Shown here one piece after another: positions 1 through 6,422 of a DNA stretch of 7,267 bases. Numbering within the stretch: the first letter of the stretch is position 1; each line of letters starts with the position of its first letter. This stretch comes from DATNBT01 sp964579765 (GTDB lineage: Bacteria > Acidobacteriota > Vicinamibacteria > Vicinamibacterales > CAVVIG01). The position numbers and the translations under genes were made by a program. The notes beneath the pieces were generated by a model. That model was not told where the DNA came from, made no database searches, and was given only the letters and a program-made list of their open reading frames with translations. The DNA is taken from NCBI GenBank assembly GCA_964579765.1, contig CAZOIK010000036.1, forward strand, positions 1-7,267, in the 5' to 3' direction.

Positions 1-1
1 C

Positions 2-886
2 CAGATTCCCGGCGTCAACCAGACGCAGATCAACGAGAAAATCAAGCTCACGTTCGCGAGCGCGCTCCGTTCGATCCTGCGTCAGGATCCGGACGTCATT
101 CTCGTCGGCGAAATCCGCGACCAGGAGACGGCGAAGATCGCGATGCAGGCCGCGCAGACGGGGCACCTCGTCCTCTCGACGCTGCACACCGACGATGCGC
201 CGTCGGTCGTGACGCGGTTGATGGACATCGGCACCGAGCCGTACGTCATCGCGGGTGCGATGATCGGCGTCGTCGCGCAGCGGCTGGTGAGGCGGCTGTG
301 CGTCAACTGCCGCCGGCAGTACACGCCGCCGGCCGAGACGCTGCGCGCGCTGAACATCCCGGATGCCGAGGCCGCGACCATTCCGTTCTACAAGTCGGTC
401 GGCTGCGATCAGTGCAACCACACGGGGTTCCGCGGTCGAATCGGCATCTACGAAGTGATGCGCGTGACCGACAAGCTCCGCCGCGCGATTGCGGCGCGCG
501 CCTCGGAGGCGCAGATCCGCGACATCGCCGTCGCGTCGGGCATGATCACGCTCGGCGAGGACGGGCTGGCCAAGGTGAAGAGCGGCGTGACGACACCGGA
601 AGAGCTGCTGCGCGTGGTGACCGAGGTGCGCGAAGTGCGGACGCTGTGCACCGCGTGCGGCGCGGCGGTTGGCGTCGATTTCGTCGCCTGCCCGCAGTGC
701 GGCAAGCGTCAGGGCGGCGGCTGCCCGCACTGCGGCCGCGCGCTGCAGCCGGGCTGGAACTACTGTCCGTACTGCGCGCGAAGCACCGAATCCAAACGCG
801 TCGGCAAGCGTCTGCGTCAGCGAGAGCTGCAGACGGAAACGCGGCGTGAGCTGCCGGCCGCGAACGTCGCCGAGTTCAAGAAGTAG
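2..886 (+). CDS. gspE: GspE/PulE/PilB-family secretion or pilus assembly ATPase, 3' part only, with C-terminal double zinc ribbon
   Basis: Open at the left edge: frame 2 is coding from base 2 (QIPGVNQTQINEKIKL...) to TAG at 884-886, so the N-terminal domains and the Walker A are outside the window. Visible landmarks, in order, are the Walker B block DPDVILVGEIRD (about 92-127), the His box TGHLVLSTLHTDDA (about 161-202), and a CxxC...CxxC tetracysteine pair (299-415) followed by GFRGRIGIYEV. These are hallmarks of hexameric ATPases that power type II secretion or type IV pilus extension at the inner-membrane face. After the usual C-terminus there are four more CxxC pairs (647-775; CTAC, CPQC, CPHC, CPYC), read as two zinc ribbons, then a basic tail. 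This appendage is not in textbook GspE or PilB. The sequence does not decide between GspE and PilB. Next gene starts 21 bp downstream, probably the same operon. Confidence 0.93.
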   Translation, partial: QIPGVNQTQINEKIKLTFASALRSILRQDPDVILVGEIRDQETAKIAMQAAQTGHLVLSTLHTDDAPSVVTRLMDIGTEPYVIAGAMIGVVAQRLVRRLCVNCRRQYTPPAETLRALNIPDAEAATIPFYKSVGCDQCNHTGFRGRIGIYEVMRVTDKLRRAIAARASEAQIRDIAVASGMITLGEDGLAKVKSGVTTPEELLRVVTEVREVRTLCTACGAAVGVDFVACPQCGKRQGGGCPHCGRALQPGWNYCPYCARSTESKRVGKRLRQRELQTETRRELPAANVAEFKK

Positions 887-907
887 CCGCAGGGGCGGCC
901 GTCCAGC

Positions 908-1732
908 GTGGCGTCAAAAACCCACTACGAACAGCTCGAACTGGCGCCGGCGGCGACCGCCGACGAGATCAAGCGATCGTTCCGCGCGCTGATCGCCCGA
1001 TACCATCCCGACAAAGTCCAGCACCTCGGCAAGGAATTCCAGGACATGGCGGCCGCTCGCGCCGCCGAGCTGACCGAAGCGTACCGCGTGCTCTCCGATC
1101 CCGGCCGTCGTGCGGAGTACGATCGCACGCTCGCCGCCGGGCCCGCGACGGCTGCGCCGCCGCCCGCGCCGCCGCCCGCCGCGGCGTCTCCCTCGCCTGC
1201 ACCGGCGCCCGACGCGCCCAAGGCGCAACCGCGGCCGCCCGAGCCCGAGCCGGAGGCGGCGCGCGGTCCCGATACGACGACGTTCAGAGAGGAGCGCGCG
1301 ACCCGGGACGAATATATGCGGAAGGCGACGCTCAGCCGCTTCCGCACCGCGGTGGAGGCGGTCGGCGGCGGCTATGACGAGACCGAGCTGCGTGGCTTCG
1401 AGCTGGCATTCGTCCCGCGATCGAAGTTTCTGAGCAAGAACAAGAATCCGCGGCTGCTCGGGCGGTTTGTCTCGCGCGTGGACGGCCCGGCCGTCGTAGA
1501 CACGTGGGCGCAGGCCGGCAAGTGGACGAGCGAGGACGTCTGCGTGTTCGTGCTCGGATCCTCGCTCGCGCCGGCCCGCGAGCTGGCCGCGGCCATTGCG
1601 GACCAGCGCAAGCGCAGCCGGAGCAAGGTGACGCTGATTCCCGTGGACGCGCGCGACTGGACGGCGCACGTGCCGACCGACGCGCCGGATGTGGCCAAGC
1701 GCCTGCTGGCGCGGCTCAGAGCCGGAACTTAA
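908..1732 (+). CDS. J-domain (DnaJ-like) protein with unrecognised C-terminal domain
   Basis: Predicted 274 aa from a GTG start; a G-rich stretch (about 890-897) about ten bases upstream can serve as ribosome binding site, and the J-domain begins immediately (SKTHYEQLEL). Residues 5-75 form a J-domain: helix II, the HPD tripeptide at 33-35 that stimulates the Hsp70 ATPase, and the closing EAYRVLSDPGRRAEYD. Residues about 77-120 are a Pro/Ala-rich, probably disordered linker. Residues about 121-274 look like a folded alpha/beta domain (for example VCVFVLGSSL and KVTLIPVDARDW) that I cannot assign. The Gly/Phe, zinc-finger and CTD substrate-binding regions of canonical DnaJ are absent, so this is a specialised co-chaperone rather than housekeeping DnaJ. 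Its position between a secretion/pilus ATPase and an ABC ATPase suggests, but does not prove, a role in an envelope machine. Confidence 0.9.
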   Translation: MASKTHYEQLELAPAATADEIKRSFRALIARYHPDKVQHLGKEFQDMAAARAAELTEAYRVLSDPGRRAEYDRTLAAGPATAAPPPAPPPAAASPSPAPAPDAPKAQPRPPEPEPEAARGPDTTTFREERATRDEYMRKATLSRFRTAVEAVGGGYDETELRGFELAFVPRSKFLSKNKNPRLLGRFVSRVDGPAVVDTWAQAGKWTSEDVCVFVLGSSLAPARELAAAIADQRKRSRSKVTLIPVDARDWTAHVPTDAPDVAKRLLARLRAGT

Positions 1733-1759
1733 CCGCGCGGCTGGACGTCTGACACAACC

Positions 1760-2446
1760 ATGGCGCTGATTGAAACCGTCGATCTCTGGAAGACCTACGT
1801 GATGGGCTCCGAGGAGATTCACGCCCTGCGTGGCGTCTCCATCGCGATCGAGCGCGGCGAATACGTCGCGATCATGGGGCCGTCAGGCTCGGGCAAGTCC
1901 ACCCTGATGAACCTCATCGGCTGCCTCGACACGCCCTCGAAGGGCTCGTACCTGCTCAACAACAAGCAGGTCAGCCAGATGAACGACAACGAGCTGGCCC
2001 GCATCCGCAACGAGGAGATCGGCTTCGTCTTTCAGACCTTCAACCTGCTGCCGCGCGCCACGGCGCTCCACAACGTCGAGCTGCCGCTGGTTTACGCGGG
2101 CGTGCCGGCCAAGGATCGTCAGGAGCGCGCGAAGCTCGCGCTGGCCAAGGTGGAGCTGACTGAACGCATGACGCACCGGCCGAACGAGCTGTCCGGCGGT
2201 CAGCGCCAGCGCGTCGCCATCGCGCGCGCGCTCGTGAACAACCCGTCGATTCTGCTGGCCGACGAGCCGACGGGCAACCTCGACTCGAAAACCGGCCTCG
2301 AGATCATGGGGCTGTTCGAGCGTCTTCACAAGGCGGGGAACACGATCGTGCTCGTCACGCACGAGCCCGACGTCGCGGCGTTCGCCTACCGGACGATTCA
2401 CATCCGAGACGGCCAGGTCGAGAACGACGTCCGCCGCGCGGCCTAG
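1760..2446 (+). CDS. ABC transporter ATP-binding protein, LolD/MacB type
   Basis: Complete 228-aa nucleotide-binding domain starting at ATG 1760, 27 bp after the J-domain gene. It shows Walker A GPSGSGKST (40-48), the Q-loop glutamine at 92 in FVFQTFNLLP, signature LSGGQ (144-148), Walker B ILLADE (164-169) followed by PTGNLDSKTG, and the switch histidine 201 in VTHEPD. The PTGNLD block and the length are typical of the LolD/MacB/FtsE group, which drive mechanotransmission or lipoprotein-extraction transporters with FtsX/MacB-fold permeases rather than conventional import. No permease lies downstream, because the next gene is convergent; a partner must be upstream of this window or elsewhere. 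No strong ribosome binding site is visible before the ATG, so it may rely on readthrough from the upstream genes. The transported substrate cannot be read from the sequence. Confidence 0.95.
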   Translation: MALIETVDLWKTYVMGSEEIHALRGVSIAIERGEYVAIMGPSGSGKSTLMNLIGCLDTPSKGSYLLNNKQVSQMNDNELARIRNEEIGFVFQTFNLLPRATALHNVELPLVYAGVPAKDRQERAKLALAKVELTERMTHRPNELSGGQRQRVAIARALVNNPSILLADEPTGNLDSKTGLEIMGLFERLHKAGNTIVLVTHEPDVAAFAYRTIHIRDGQVENDVRRAA

Positions 2447-2459
2447 CGCGGTTTTCATC

Positions 2460-2507
2460 CCGATGTAGTGCGGACCTTCAGGTCCGCTGTCGGGCAGGGC
2501 TACACGG
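2460..2507. repeat. Palindromic intergenic element, candidate dispersed (REP-like) repeat
   Basis: A perfect inverted repeat GCGGACCT-TC-AGGTCCGC (2470-2487) is nested inside a second inverted pair, TGTAG (2464-2468) and CTACA (2500-2504). The outer pair extends to CCG...CGG (2460-2462 and 2505-2507) with one unpaired A. The element fills most of the gap between two convergent genes, and the CTA at 2500-2502 is the TAG stop of the minus-strand gene. No T-run follows on either strand, so it is not a classic intrinsic terminator, though it may help to separate the converging transcripts. Only one copy is in this window; calling it a genome-wide family is inference from its form and position. 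Confidence 0.55.
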
Positions 2508-3378
2508 CTGCGAGGTGACCGGCGGCCACGTCCTTCAACCCGGCGTCGCGATCGAACGCCGCCGGATCGAGCGCGATCCGGTGACGCGGCGCGTCCGGAT
2601 CGGACACCGGAATCGCCGACAGCAGCGCGCGCGTGTACGGATGTTGCGGCGACGCGAAGAGCGACGCCGCCGGGCCGATCTCCACGATTTTCCCGAGATA
2701 CATCACGGCGACGCGCGCGCAGATGTGTTCGACCAGGCGCAGGTCGTGCGCGATGAACAGATAGGTCAGCGAGAGGCGCTGCTGCAGATCCGTCAGCAGG
2801 TTCACCACCTGCGCCTGCACCGACACGTCGAGCGCGGAGACGGGCTCGTCGAGGACGAGGAACGACGGATTGAGCGCCAGGGCCCTCGCCAGGCCGATGC
2901 GCTGGCGCTGGCCGCCGCTGAACTGGTGCGGGAAGCGCTCCAGGTGCGCGGGATCGAGGCCGACCAGCGCGAACAGCTCGCGCACTCGTGCCTCCCTCGA
3001 CGCGCGAGTGCCGATGCCGTGGATGACGAGCGGCTCTTCGACAATCTGACGCGCCCGCATACGCGGGTTGAGCGACGAGTACGGATCCTGAAACACGATC
3101 TGCAGGTCGCGGCGGGCGTCGCGCAGGCGGGCGCGCGAGAAGCCGAGGACGTCTTCGCCGCGAAAGCGGACGGCGCCCGACGTCGGTTCGACGAGGCGCA
3201 GCAGGCACCGTCCCGCCGTCGTTTTGCCGCTGCCCGACTCGCCGACGAGGCCGAACGTCTCGCCCGCCTCGATCGAGAAGCTGATGTCGTCCACGGCCTT
3301 GACGACCGTGCCCGTGCGCAGGAGGCCGGCGTGTCGGACGAAATGCTTGACGAGCCGCGAGACCTCAACGAGGGGCAT
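2500..3378 (-). CDS. oppF: Peptide ABC transporter ATP-binding protein, OppF/DppF-like
   Basis: Predicted 292 aa. The start is set at ATG 3378 because MPLVEVSRLVKHF is where homology to the family begins; the frame stays open further upstream, but that extension is a shadow of the neighbouring gene. Motifs: Walker A GESGSGKTT (46-54), Q-loop FQDPYSSLNP (Gln 97), signature FSGGQ (153-157), Walker B FLVLDE (173-178), switch His 211 in IAHDL, and the HPYTRALLSAIP element of the oligopeptide/dipeptide group. It would form an ATPase pair with the upstream OppD-like protein, energising uptake of peptides or similar solutes. It overlaps that gene by 14 bp, implying coupled translation. The C-terminus ends DPAAFDRDAGLKDVAAGHLAAV-like without the cysteine cluster seen in its partner, and its stop codon lies inside the palindromic element. 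Substrate unknown. Confidence 0.93.
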   Translation of the reverse strand: MPLVEVSRLVKHFVRHAGLLRTGTVVKAVDDISFSIEAGETFGLVGESGSGKTTAGRCLLRLVEPTSGAVRFRGEDVLGFSRARLRDARRDLQIVFQDPYSSLNPRMRARQIVEEPLVIHGIGTRASREARVRELFALVGLDPAHLERFPHQFSGGQRQRIGLARALALNPSFLVLDEPVSALDVSVQAQVVNLLTDLQQRLSLTYLFIAHDLRLVEHICARVAVMYLGKIVEIGPAASLFASPQHPYTRALLSAIPVSDPDAPRHRIALDPAAFDRDAGLKDVAAGHLAAV

Positions 3379-4330
3379 GGAGATAACACTTCGCCGTGTG
3401 ATCCGCGCCGGTCGCGTAGTCGTCGGGCGGCGCGCCGGTGCACGGCTCGAAGCGGTCGGGGCAGCGGGGGTTGAACGCGCAGCCCGGCGGCAGCGCTCCG
3501 AGCGCCGGCACGGTGCCCTCGATGGCCCGCAGCCGGGTACCGGGCGCGCCGCCCGGCATCGACGCGAGCAGCCCGCGCGTGTACGGATGCTGCGGATGCC
3601 GCAGCACGTCGCGCACCGATCCTTCTTCGACGATCCGGCCGGCGTACATGACTGCGACACGATCGGCCGTTTCGGCAATCACACCCAGATCGTGCGTGAT
3701 GAGCAGCAGCGACAGGTGGAACGCCGATTTCATCTCGCGCAGCAGGTCGAGGATCTGCGCCTGAATCGTGACGTCGAGCGCGGTGGTCGGCTCGTCCGCG
3801 ATGACGAGCGCGGGCCGGCAGCAGAGCGCCATGGCGATCAGCACGCGCTGGCGCATGCCGCCTGACAACTGATGCGGGTAGTCGTTCGCGCGCGTCGCCG
3901 CGTCGGGGATGCGCGCGGCCTCGAGCCACTCGACGGCGCGGGCGCGCGCCTCCTGCCGCGACGCTTTGCCGTGGACGACCAGCGTCTCGCGCAGCTGATC
4001 GCCGATCGTGAAGACCGGGTTGAGCGCCGTCATCGGCTCCTGGAAGATCAGCGAGATCCCGGCGCCGCGCACCTCGCGCATCTCGCGCTCGGACAGATCG
4101 AGGAGGTTGCGTCCCTGGAACCAGATCGAGCCGCCCGCAATCCGTCCTGGCGACTGCACGAGCCGCATGATCGAATACGCCGTCACCGACTTTCCGCTGC
4201 CCGACTCGCCCACCACGCCGAGCGTCTCGCCCTGGCGGACCTCGAAACTGACGTCGTCCACGGCCGGCACCGCGCCCTGCGGCAGGTCGAACACGGTCGT
4301 CAGGTGCTCGACGCGGAGGAGCGCGTCCAT
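3365..4330 (-). CDS. oppD: Peptide ABC transporter ATP-binding protein, OppD/DppD-like
   Basis: Predicted 321 aa from ATG 4330, which shares its A with the TGA stop of the mutase gene (TGATG), so reinitiation by the same ribosomes is likely. Motifs: Walker A GESGSGKSV (41-49), Q-loop FQEPMTALNPVFTIGDQL (Gln 97), signature LSGGM (155-159), Walker B LVIADE (175-180) followed by PTTALDVTIQAQILDLL, switch His 213, and HPYTRGLLASMPG. The C-terminal oligopeptide-transporter domain carries Cys 284, 290, 297 and 315 in the pattern CxxxxxCxxxxxxC...C; equivalent cysteines in related DppD proteins have been linked to an iron-sulfur cluster. LSGGM instead of LSGGQ is common in OppD. Neither permeases nor a solute-binding protein are encoded here, so the pair must work with membrane subunits encoded elsewhere. 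The longer open frame upstream of 4330 is a shadow of the mutase. Confidence 0.94.
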   Translation of the reverse strand: MDALLRVEHLTTVFDLPQGAVPAVDDVSFEVRQGETLGVVGESGSGKSVTAYSIMRLVQSPGRIAGGSIWFQGRNLLDLSEREMREVRGAGISLIFQEPMTALNPVFTIGDQLRETLVVHGKASRQEARARAVEWLEAARIPDAATRANDYPHQLSGGMRQRVLIAMALCCRPALVIADEPTTALDVTIQAQILDLLREMKSAFHLSLLLITHDLGVIAETADRVAVMYAGRIVEEGSVRDVLRHPQHPYTRGLLASMPGGAPGTRLRAIEGTVPALGALPPGCAFNPRCPDRFEPCTGAPPDDYATGADHTAKCYLHAPR

Positions 4331-5877
4331 CAGATGGCGGTCGTTTCCTGGTACACGCCGAACACGTGGCGCATCGCGTCCGAGATCTCGCCGACGGTCG
4401 CGTGTGCGTCCACGGCGGCGACGATCGGCGGCACCAGGTTGACGCCGTTGCGGGCGGCGTCTTCGACGGCGACGAGCGCGGCCGCGCAGGCCGACGCGCT
4501 CCGGCGCGCGCGCGTCGCGCGGACACGCTCGATCTGGCGGCGCTCGACGTCGGCATCGACGTGGAAGGTGGGCACCGCCTTGGAGGTCGCGTCGGCAAAC
4601 CGGTTGACGCCCACGACCGTCGTCTCGCCCGCGTCGATCGCCCGCTGCGCGCGATACGCCGACTCCTGAATCTCGCGCTGAACGAACCCGCTCTCGATGG
4701 CGGCGAGCGTGCCGCCGAGCGCGTCGATCCGCTCGATCAGCGCCGCGGCGCCCCGCTCGACGTCGTTCGTCAGCGACTCGACCGCGTACGACCCGGCGAC
4801 CGGATCGACCGCGTGGACGACGCCGGTCTCGGCCGCGATGATCTGCTGCGTGCGCAGCGCGATGCGCGCCGATTCCTCCGTCGGCAGCGCGAGCGCCTCG
4901 TCGCGGCCGTTGCAGTGCAGCGACTGCGTGCCGCCGAGCACGGCCGAGAGCGCCTGCAACGCGACGCGGACGATGTTGTTGTCGGGCTGCTGTGCCGTCA
5001 GCGTGCTGCCGGCGGTCTGCGTCTGAAAGCGCAGCTGTTGCGCAAGCGGGTGTGTCGCGTGAAACCGGTCGCGCATGATGCGCGCCCAGAGCAGGCGCGC
5101 CGCGCGGAACTTCGCGATCTCCTCCAGAAAACGATTGTGCGCGTTGAAGAAGAACGAGATGCGCTGGCCGAAGTCGTTGACGTCGAGCCCCCGGTCGAGC
5201 GCCGCCTGCACGTACGCGATGCCGTGCGCGAACGTGAACGCCACCTCCTGAACGGCCGTCGATCCCGCTTCGCGGATGTGGTAGCCGCTGATGGAAATGG
5301 TGTTCCACTTCGGCAGCTCGCGCTCGCAGAACTCGAAGACGTCGGTGACGATGCGCAGTGACGGCCGCGGCGGGTAGATGTAGGTGCCGCGCGCCACGTA
5401 CTCCTTGAGGATGTCGTTCTGCACCGTCCCCGACACGGCCGACGGCGCCACGCCCTGGCGGCGCGCCGCCGCGACGTACAGCGAGAGCAGGACGATCGCG
5501 GTCGCGTTGATCGTCATCGACGTCGAGACGCGATCGAGCGGGATGCCCTCGAAGAGCGCGGTCATGTCGTCGATGGAGTCGATGGCGACGCCGACGCGCC
5601 CGACTTCGCCCGCCGCGAGCGGATGATCGGAGTCGTAGCCCATCTGCGTCGGCAGATCGAACGCGACGCTCAGGCCGCTGACGCCGTTCGCCAGGAGGTA
5701 CCGGTAGCGCGCGTTCGACTCTTCGGCGGTGCCAAAGCCGGCGTACTGACGCATCGTCCACAACCGGCTGCGGTACATCGACGGATGAATGCCGCGCGTG
5801 AACGGAAACGCGCCAGGCTCGCCGAGCTCGACCGTGGGATCCCAGCCGGCAAGACTCTGCGGCGTGTATGTGCTCAT
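4330..5877 (-). CDS. mcmA: Methylmalonyl-CoA mutase, large (catalytic TIM-barrel) subunit without B12-binding domain
   Basis: Adenosylcobalamin-dependent interconversion of (R)-methylmalonyl-CoA and succinyl-CoA, used for propionate, odd-chain fatty acid and branched amino acid carbon. ATG 5877 gives 515 aa with an AGGT at -10 to -7; a TTG at 5892 would add five residues. Diagnostic blocks: RLWTMRQYAGFGTAEESN, GLSVAFDLPTQMGYDSDHP, GTVQNDILKEYVARGTYIYPP, SISGYHIREAGSTAVQEV and TQTAGSTLTAQQPDNN. Matching to the Propionibacterium enzyme by a constant offset places Tyr45 (Tyr89), Arg163 (Arg207), Tyr199 (Tyr243) and His200 (His244). The Tyr/Arg pair that contacts the substrate carboxylate is kept, favouring methylmalonyl-CoA over isobutyryl- or 2-hydroxyisobutyryl-CoA. 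The protein ends at HVFGVYQETTAI, before a cobalamin-binding DxHxxG domain, so a separate small subunit is required and is not in the window. First gene of an operon with two transporter ATPases. Confidence 0.95.
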   Translation of the reverse strand: MSTYTPQSLAGWDPTVELGEPGAFPFTRGIHPSMYRSRLWTMRQYAGFGTAEESNARYRYLLANGVSGLSVAFDLPTQMGYDSDHPLAAGEVGRVGVAIDSIDDMTALFEGIPLDRVSTSMTINATAIVLLSLYVAAARRQGVAPSAVSGTVQNDILKEYVARGTYIYPPRPSLRIVTDVFEFCERELPKWNTISISGYHIREAGSTAVQEVAFTFAHGIAYVQAALDRGLDVNDFGQRISFFFNAHNRFLEEIAKFRAARLLWARIMRDRFHATHPLAQQLRFQTQTAGSTLTAQQPDNNIVRVALQALSAVLGGTQSLHCNGRDEALALPTEESARIALRTQQIIAAETGVVHAVDPVAGSYAVESLTNDVERGAAALIERIDALGGTLAAIESGFVQREIQESAYRAQRAIDAGETTVVGVNRFADATSKAVPTFHVDADVERRQIERVRATRARRSASACAAALVAVEDAARNGVNLVPPIVAAVDAHATVGEISDAMRHVFGVYQETTAI

Positions 5878-5920
5878 CGACGTACCTGACAAATTGTATC
5901 TGAGCGTGACTGCAGGCGCC

Positions 5921-5948
5921 TTGACAGTTCGTGGTTGCGTGCTACACT
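5921..5948 (+). promoter_or_regulatory. Near-consensus sigma70-type promoter with extended -10
   Basis: TTGACA (5921-5926, exact consensus -35) is followed after 16 bp by TACACT (5943-5948, four of six matches to TATAAT), preceded by TGC, which makes an extended -10. Transcription would start near 5955 and give a leader of about 130 nt before the 102-aa gene at 6085. It is the best promoter visible in the window. Confidence 0.72.
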
Positions 5949-5980
5949 CACTTCACCGCAGTAATTTTTTCCGACCAGCG

Positions 5981-6070
5981 ATGAACCAGACGCACCCGAT
6001 CTCCATCCGCTGCTGCAGTACAGCTTGTGCGGATGGCCGCGGACGCGTCACGTGCGGCCCGGCGGCCTGA
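5981..6070 (+). CDS. Possible 29-aa Cys-containing leader ORF upstream of the small hypothetical gene
   Basis: ATG 5981 opens a 29-codon frame ending in TGA at 6068-6070. The peptide begins MNQTHPISIRCCSTAC and has four cysteines (positions 11, 12, 16, 25) and several arginines. It starts about 26 nt after the predicted transcription start. The TGA overlaps the first A of the AGGAGG ribosome binding site for the 102-aa gene, the usual geometry of a coupled or leader peptide. Against it, no clear Shine-Dalgarno precedes the ATG, and a short open frame is expected by chance in GC-rich DNA. Within the frame, GGCCGC (6035-6040) can pair with GCGGCC at 6054-6059 or, alternatively, at 6062-6067, so mutually exclusive hairpins are possible next to the ribosome binding site. 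Function is unknown; an attenuation-type leader is the simplest hypothesis, a free peptide the other. Confidence 0.4.
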   Translation: MNQTHPISIRCCSTACADGRGRVTCGPAA

Positions 6071-6075
6071 GGAGG
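6070..6075 (+). promoter_or_regulatory. Ribosome binding site AGGAGG that fixes the start at 6085
   Basis: The AGGAGG hexamer ends nine bases before ATG 6085 and shares its first A with the TGA stop of the upstream short frame. It is the strongest Shine-Dalgarno match noted in the window and decides against the GTG at 6025 as the start. Confidence 0.8.
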
Positions 6076-6084
6076 ACAACGAGG

Positions 6085-6393
6085 ATGGACGACGTCGTCA
6101 ACCGGTTCGCACGAGAGCTGGCCGACGCGATTGCCGCCGCAGTCGCCGAGAATCCTCAAGTAGAGGCGTGCCGCGAGAAGGCGCGTGCCGCCGGCTTCGA
6201 AATGAAGCTGACGCTCGAGGCCGTCGTCGGATTCGTCAGCCGATCGCAGAACGGCGCGCTGGTCAAGGCCGCGACGCCGGCGCGCGCGATCGTGCAGCAG
6301 CCGCGAAAGAGCTTCGAGGTCACGGCCAACGATCGCCGCTTCCTGCGCTCGCTGCGCATCGCGGCGGACGAAACGGCCGAACCCGTCGAGTAG
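6085..6393 (+). CDS. Small hypothetical protein, 102 aa
   Basis: I do not recognise this protein. ATG 6085 is chosen because AGGAGG (6070-6075) lies nine bases upstream and the sequence from MDDVVNRFARELADAI reads as a coherent protein; a GTG at 6025 in the same frame would add 20 residues of unlikely, Arg-rich sequence that overlaps the leader ORF. Residues about 1-32 look like an amphipathic, Ala-rich helix, followed by a Lys/Arg-rich segment (EACREKARAAGF), a hydrophobic stretch MKLTLEAVVGFV, and a C-terminal block VTANDRRFLRSLRIAADE. No signal peptide, membrane segment or metal motif is evident; there is one cysteine. It is transcribed alone between a strong promoter and an intrinsic terminator, so it is a monocistronic unit apart from the possible leader ORF. 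The codon use and clean regulatory frame argue that it is real. Confidence 0.8.
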   Translation: MDDVVNRFARELADAIAAAVAENPQVEACREKARAAGFEMKLTLEAVVGFVSRSQNGALVKAATPARAIVQQPRKSFEVTANDRRFLRSLRIAADETAEPVE

Positions 6394-6422
6394 TTCCGAC
6401 TCGAGTTTACGCGAACGTCACG

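Noticed and set aside
914..1822. 302-codon minus-strand open frame opposite the J-domain gene
   Set aside because: The plus strand has an intact J-domain with HPD; the antisense product is Arg/Gly-rich and shows no motif.
1883..3208. 441-codon minus-strand open frame across the ABC ATPase and OppF-like genes
   Set aside because: It is antisense to one well-marked gene and a different frame of another; its Arg/Ala-rich composition is typical of shadow frames in GC-rich DNA.
2802..4598. 598-codon minus-strand frame through the transporter genes
   Set aside because: Same strand but wrong frame; Arg/Ser/Ala-rich throughout with no domain, while the ABC motifs are in the other frames.
4331..5761. 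Long upstream extension of the OppD-like frame
   Set aside because: It overlaps the complete mutase gene in another frame; OppD homology begins at MDALLRVEHL from ATG 4330.
5893..5898. TACAAT on the minus strand as a -10 for the mutase operon
   Set aside because: No -35-like hexamer lies 16-18 bp upstream and the start site would fall on the ribosome binding site, so I do not call a promoter.
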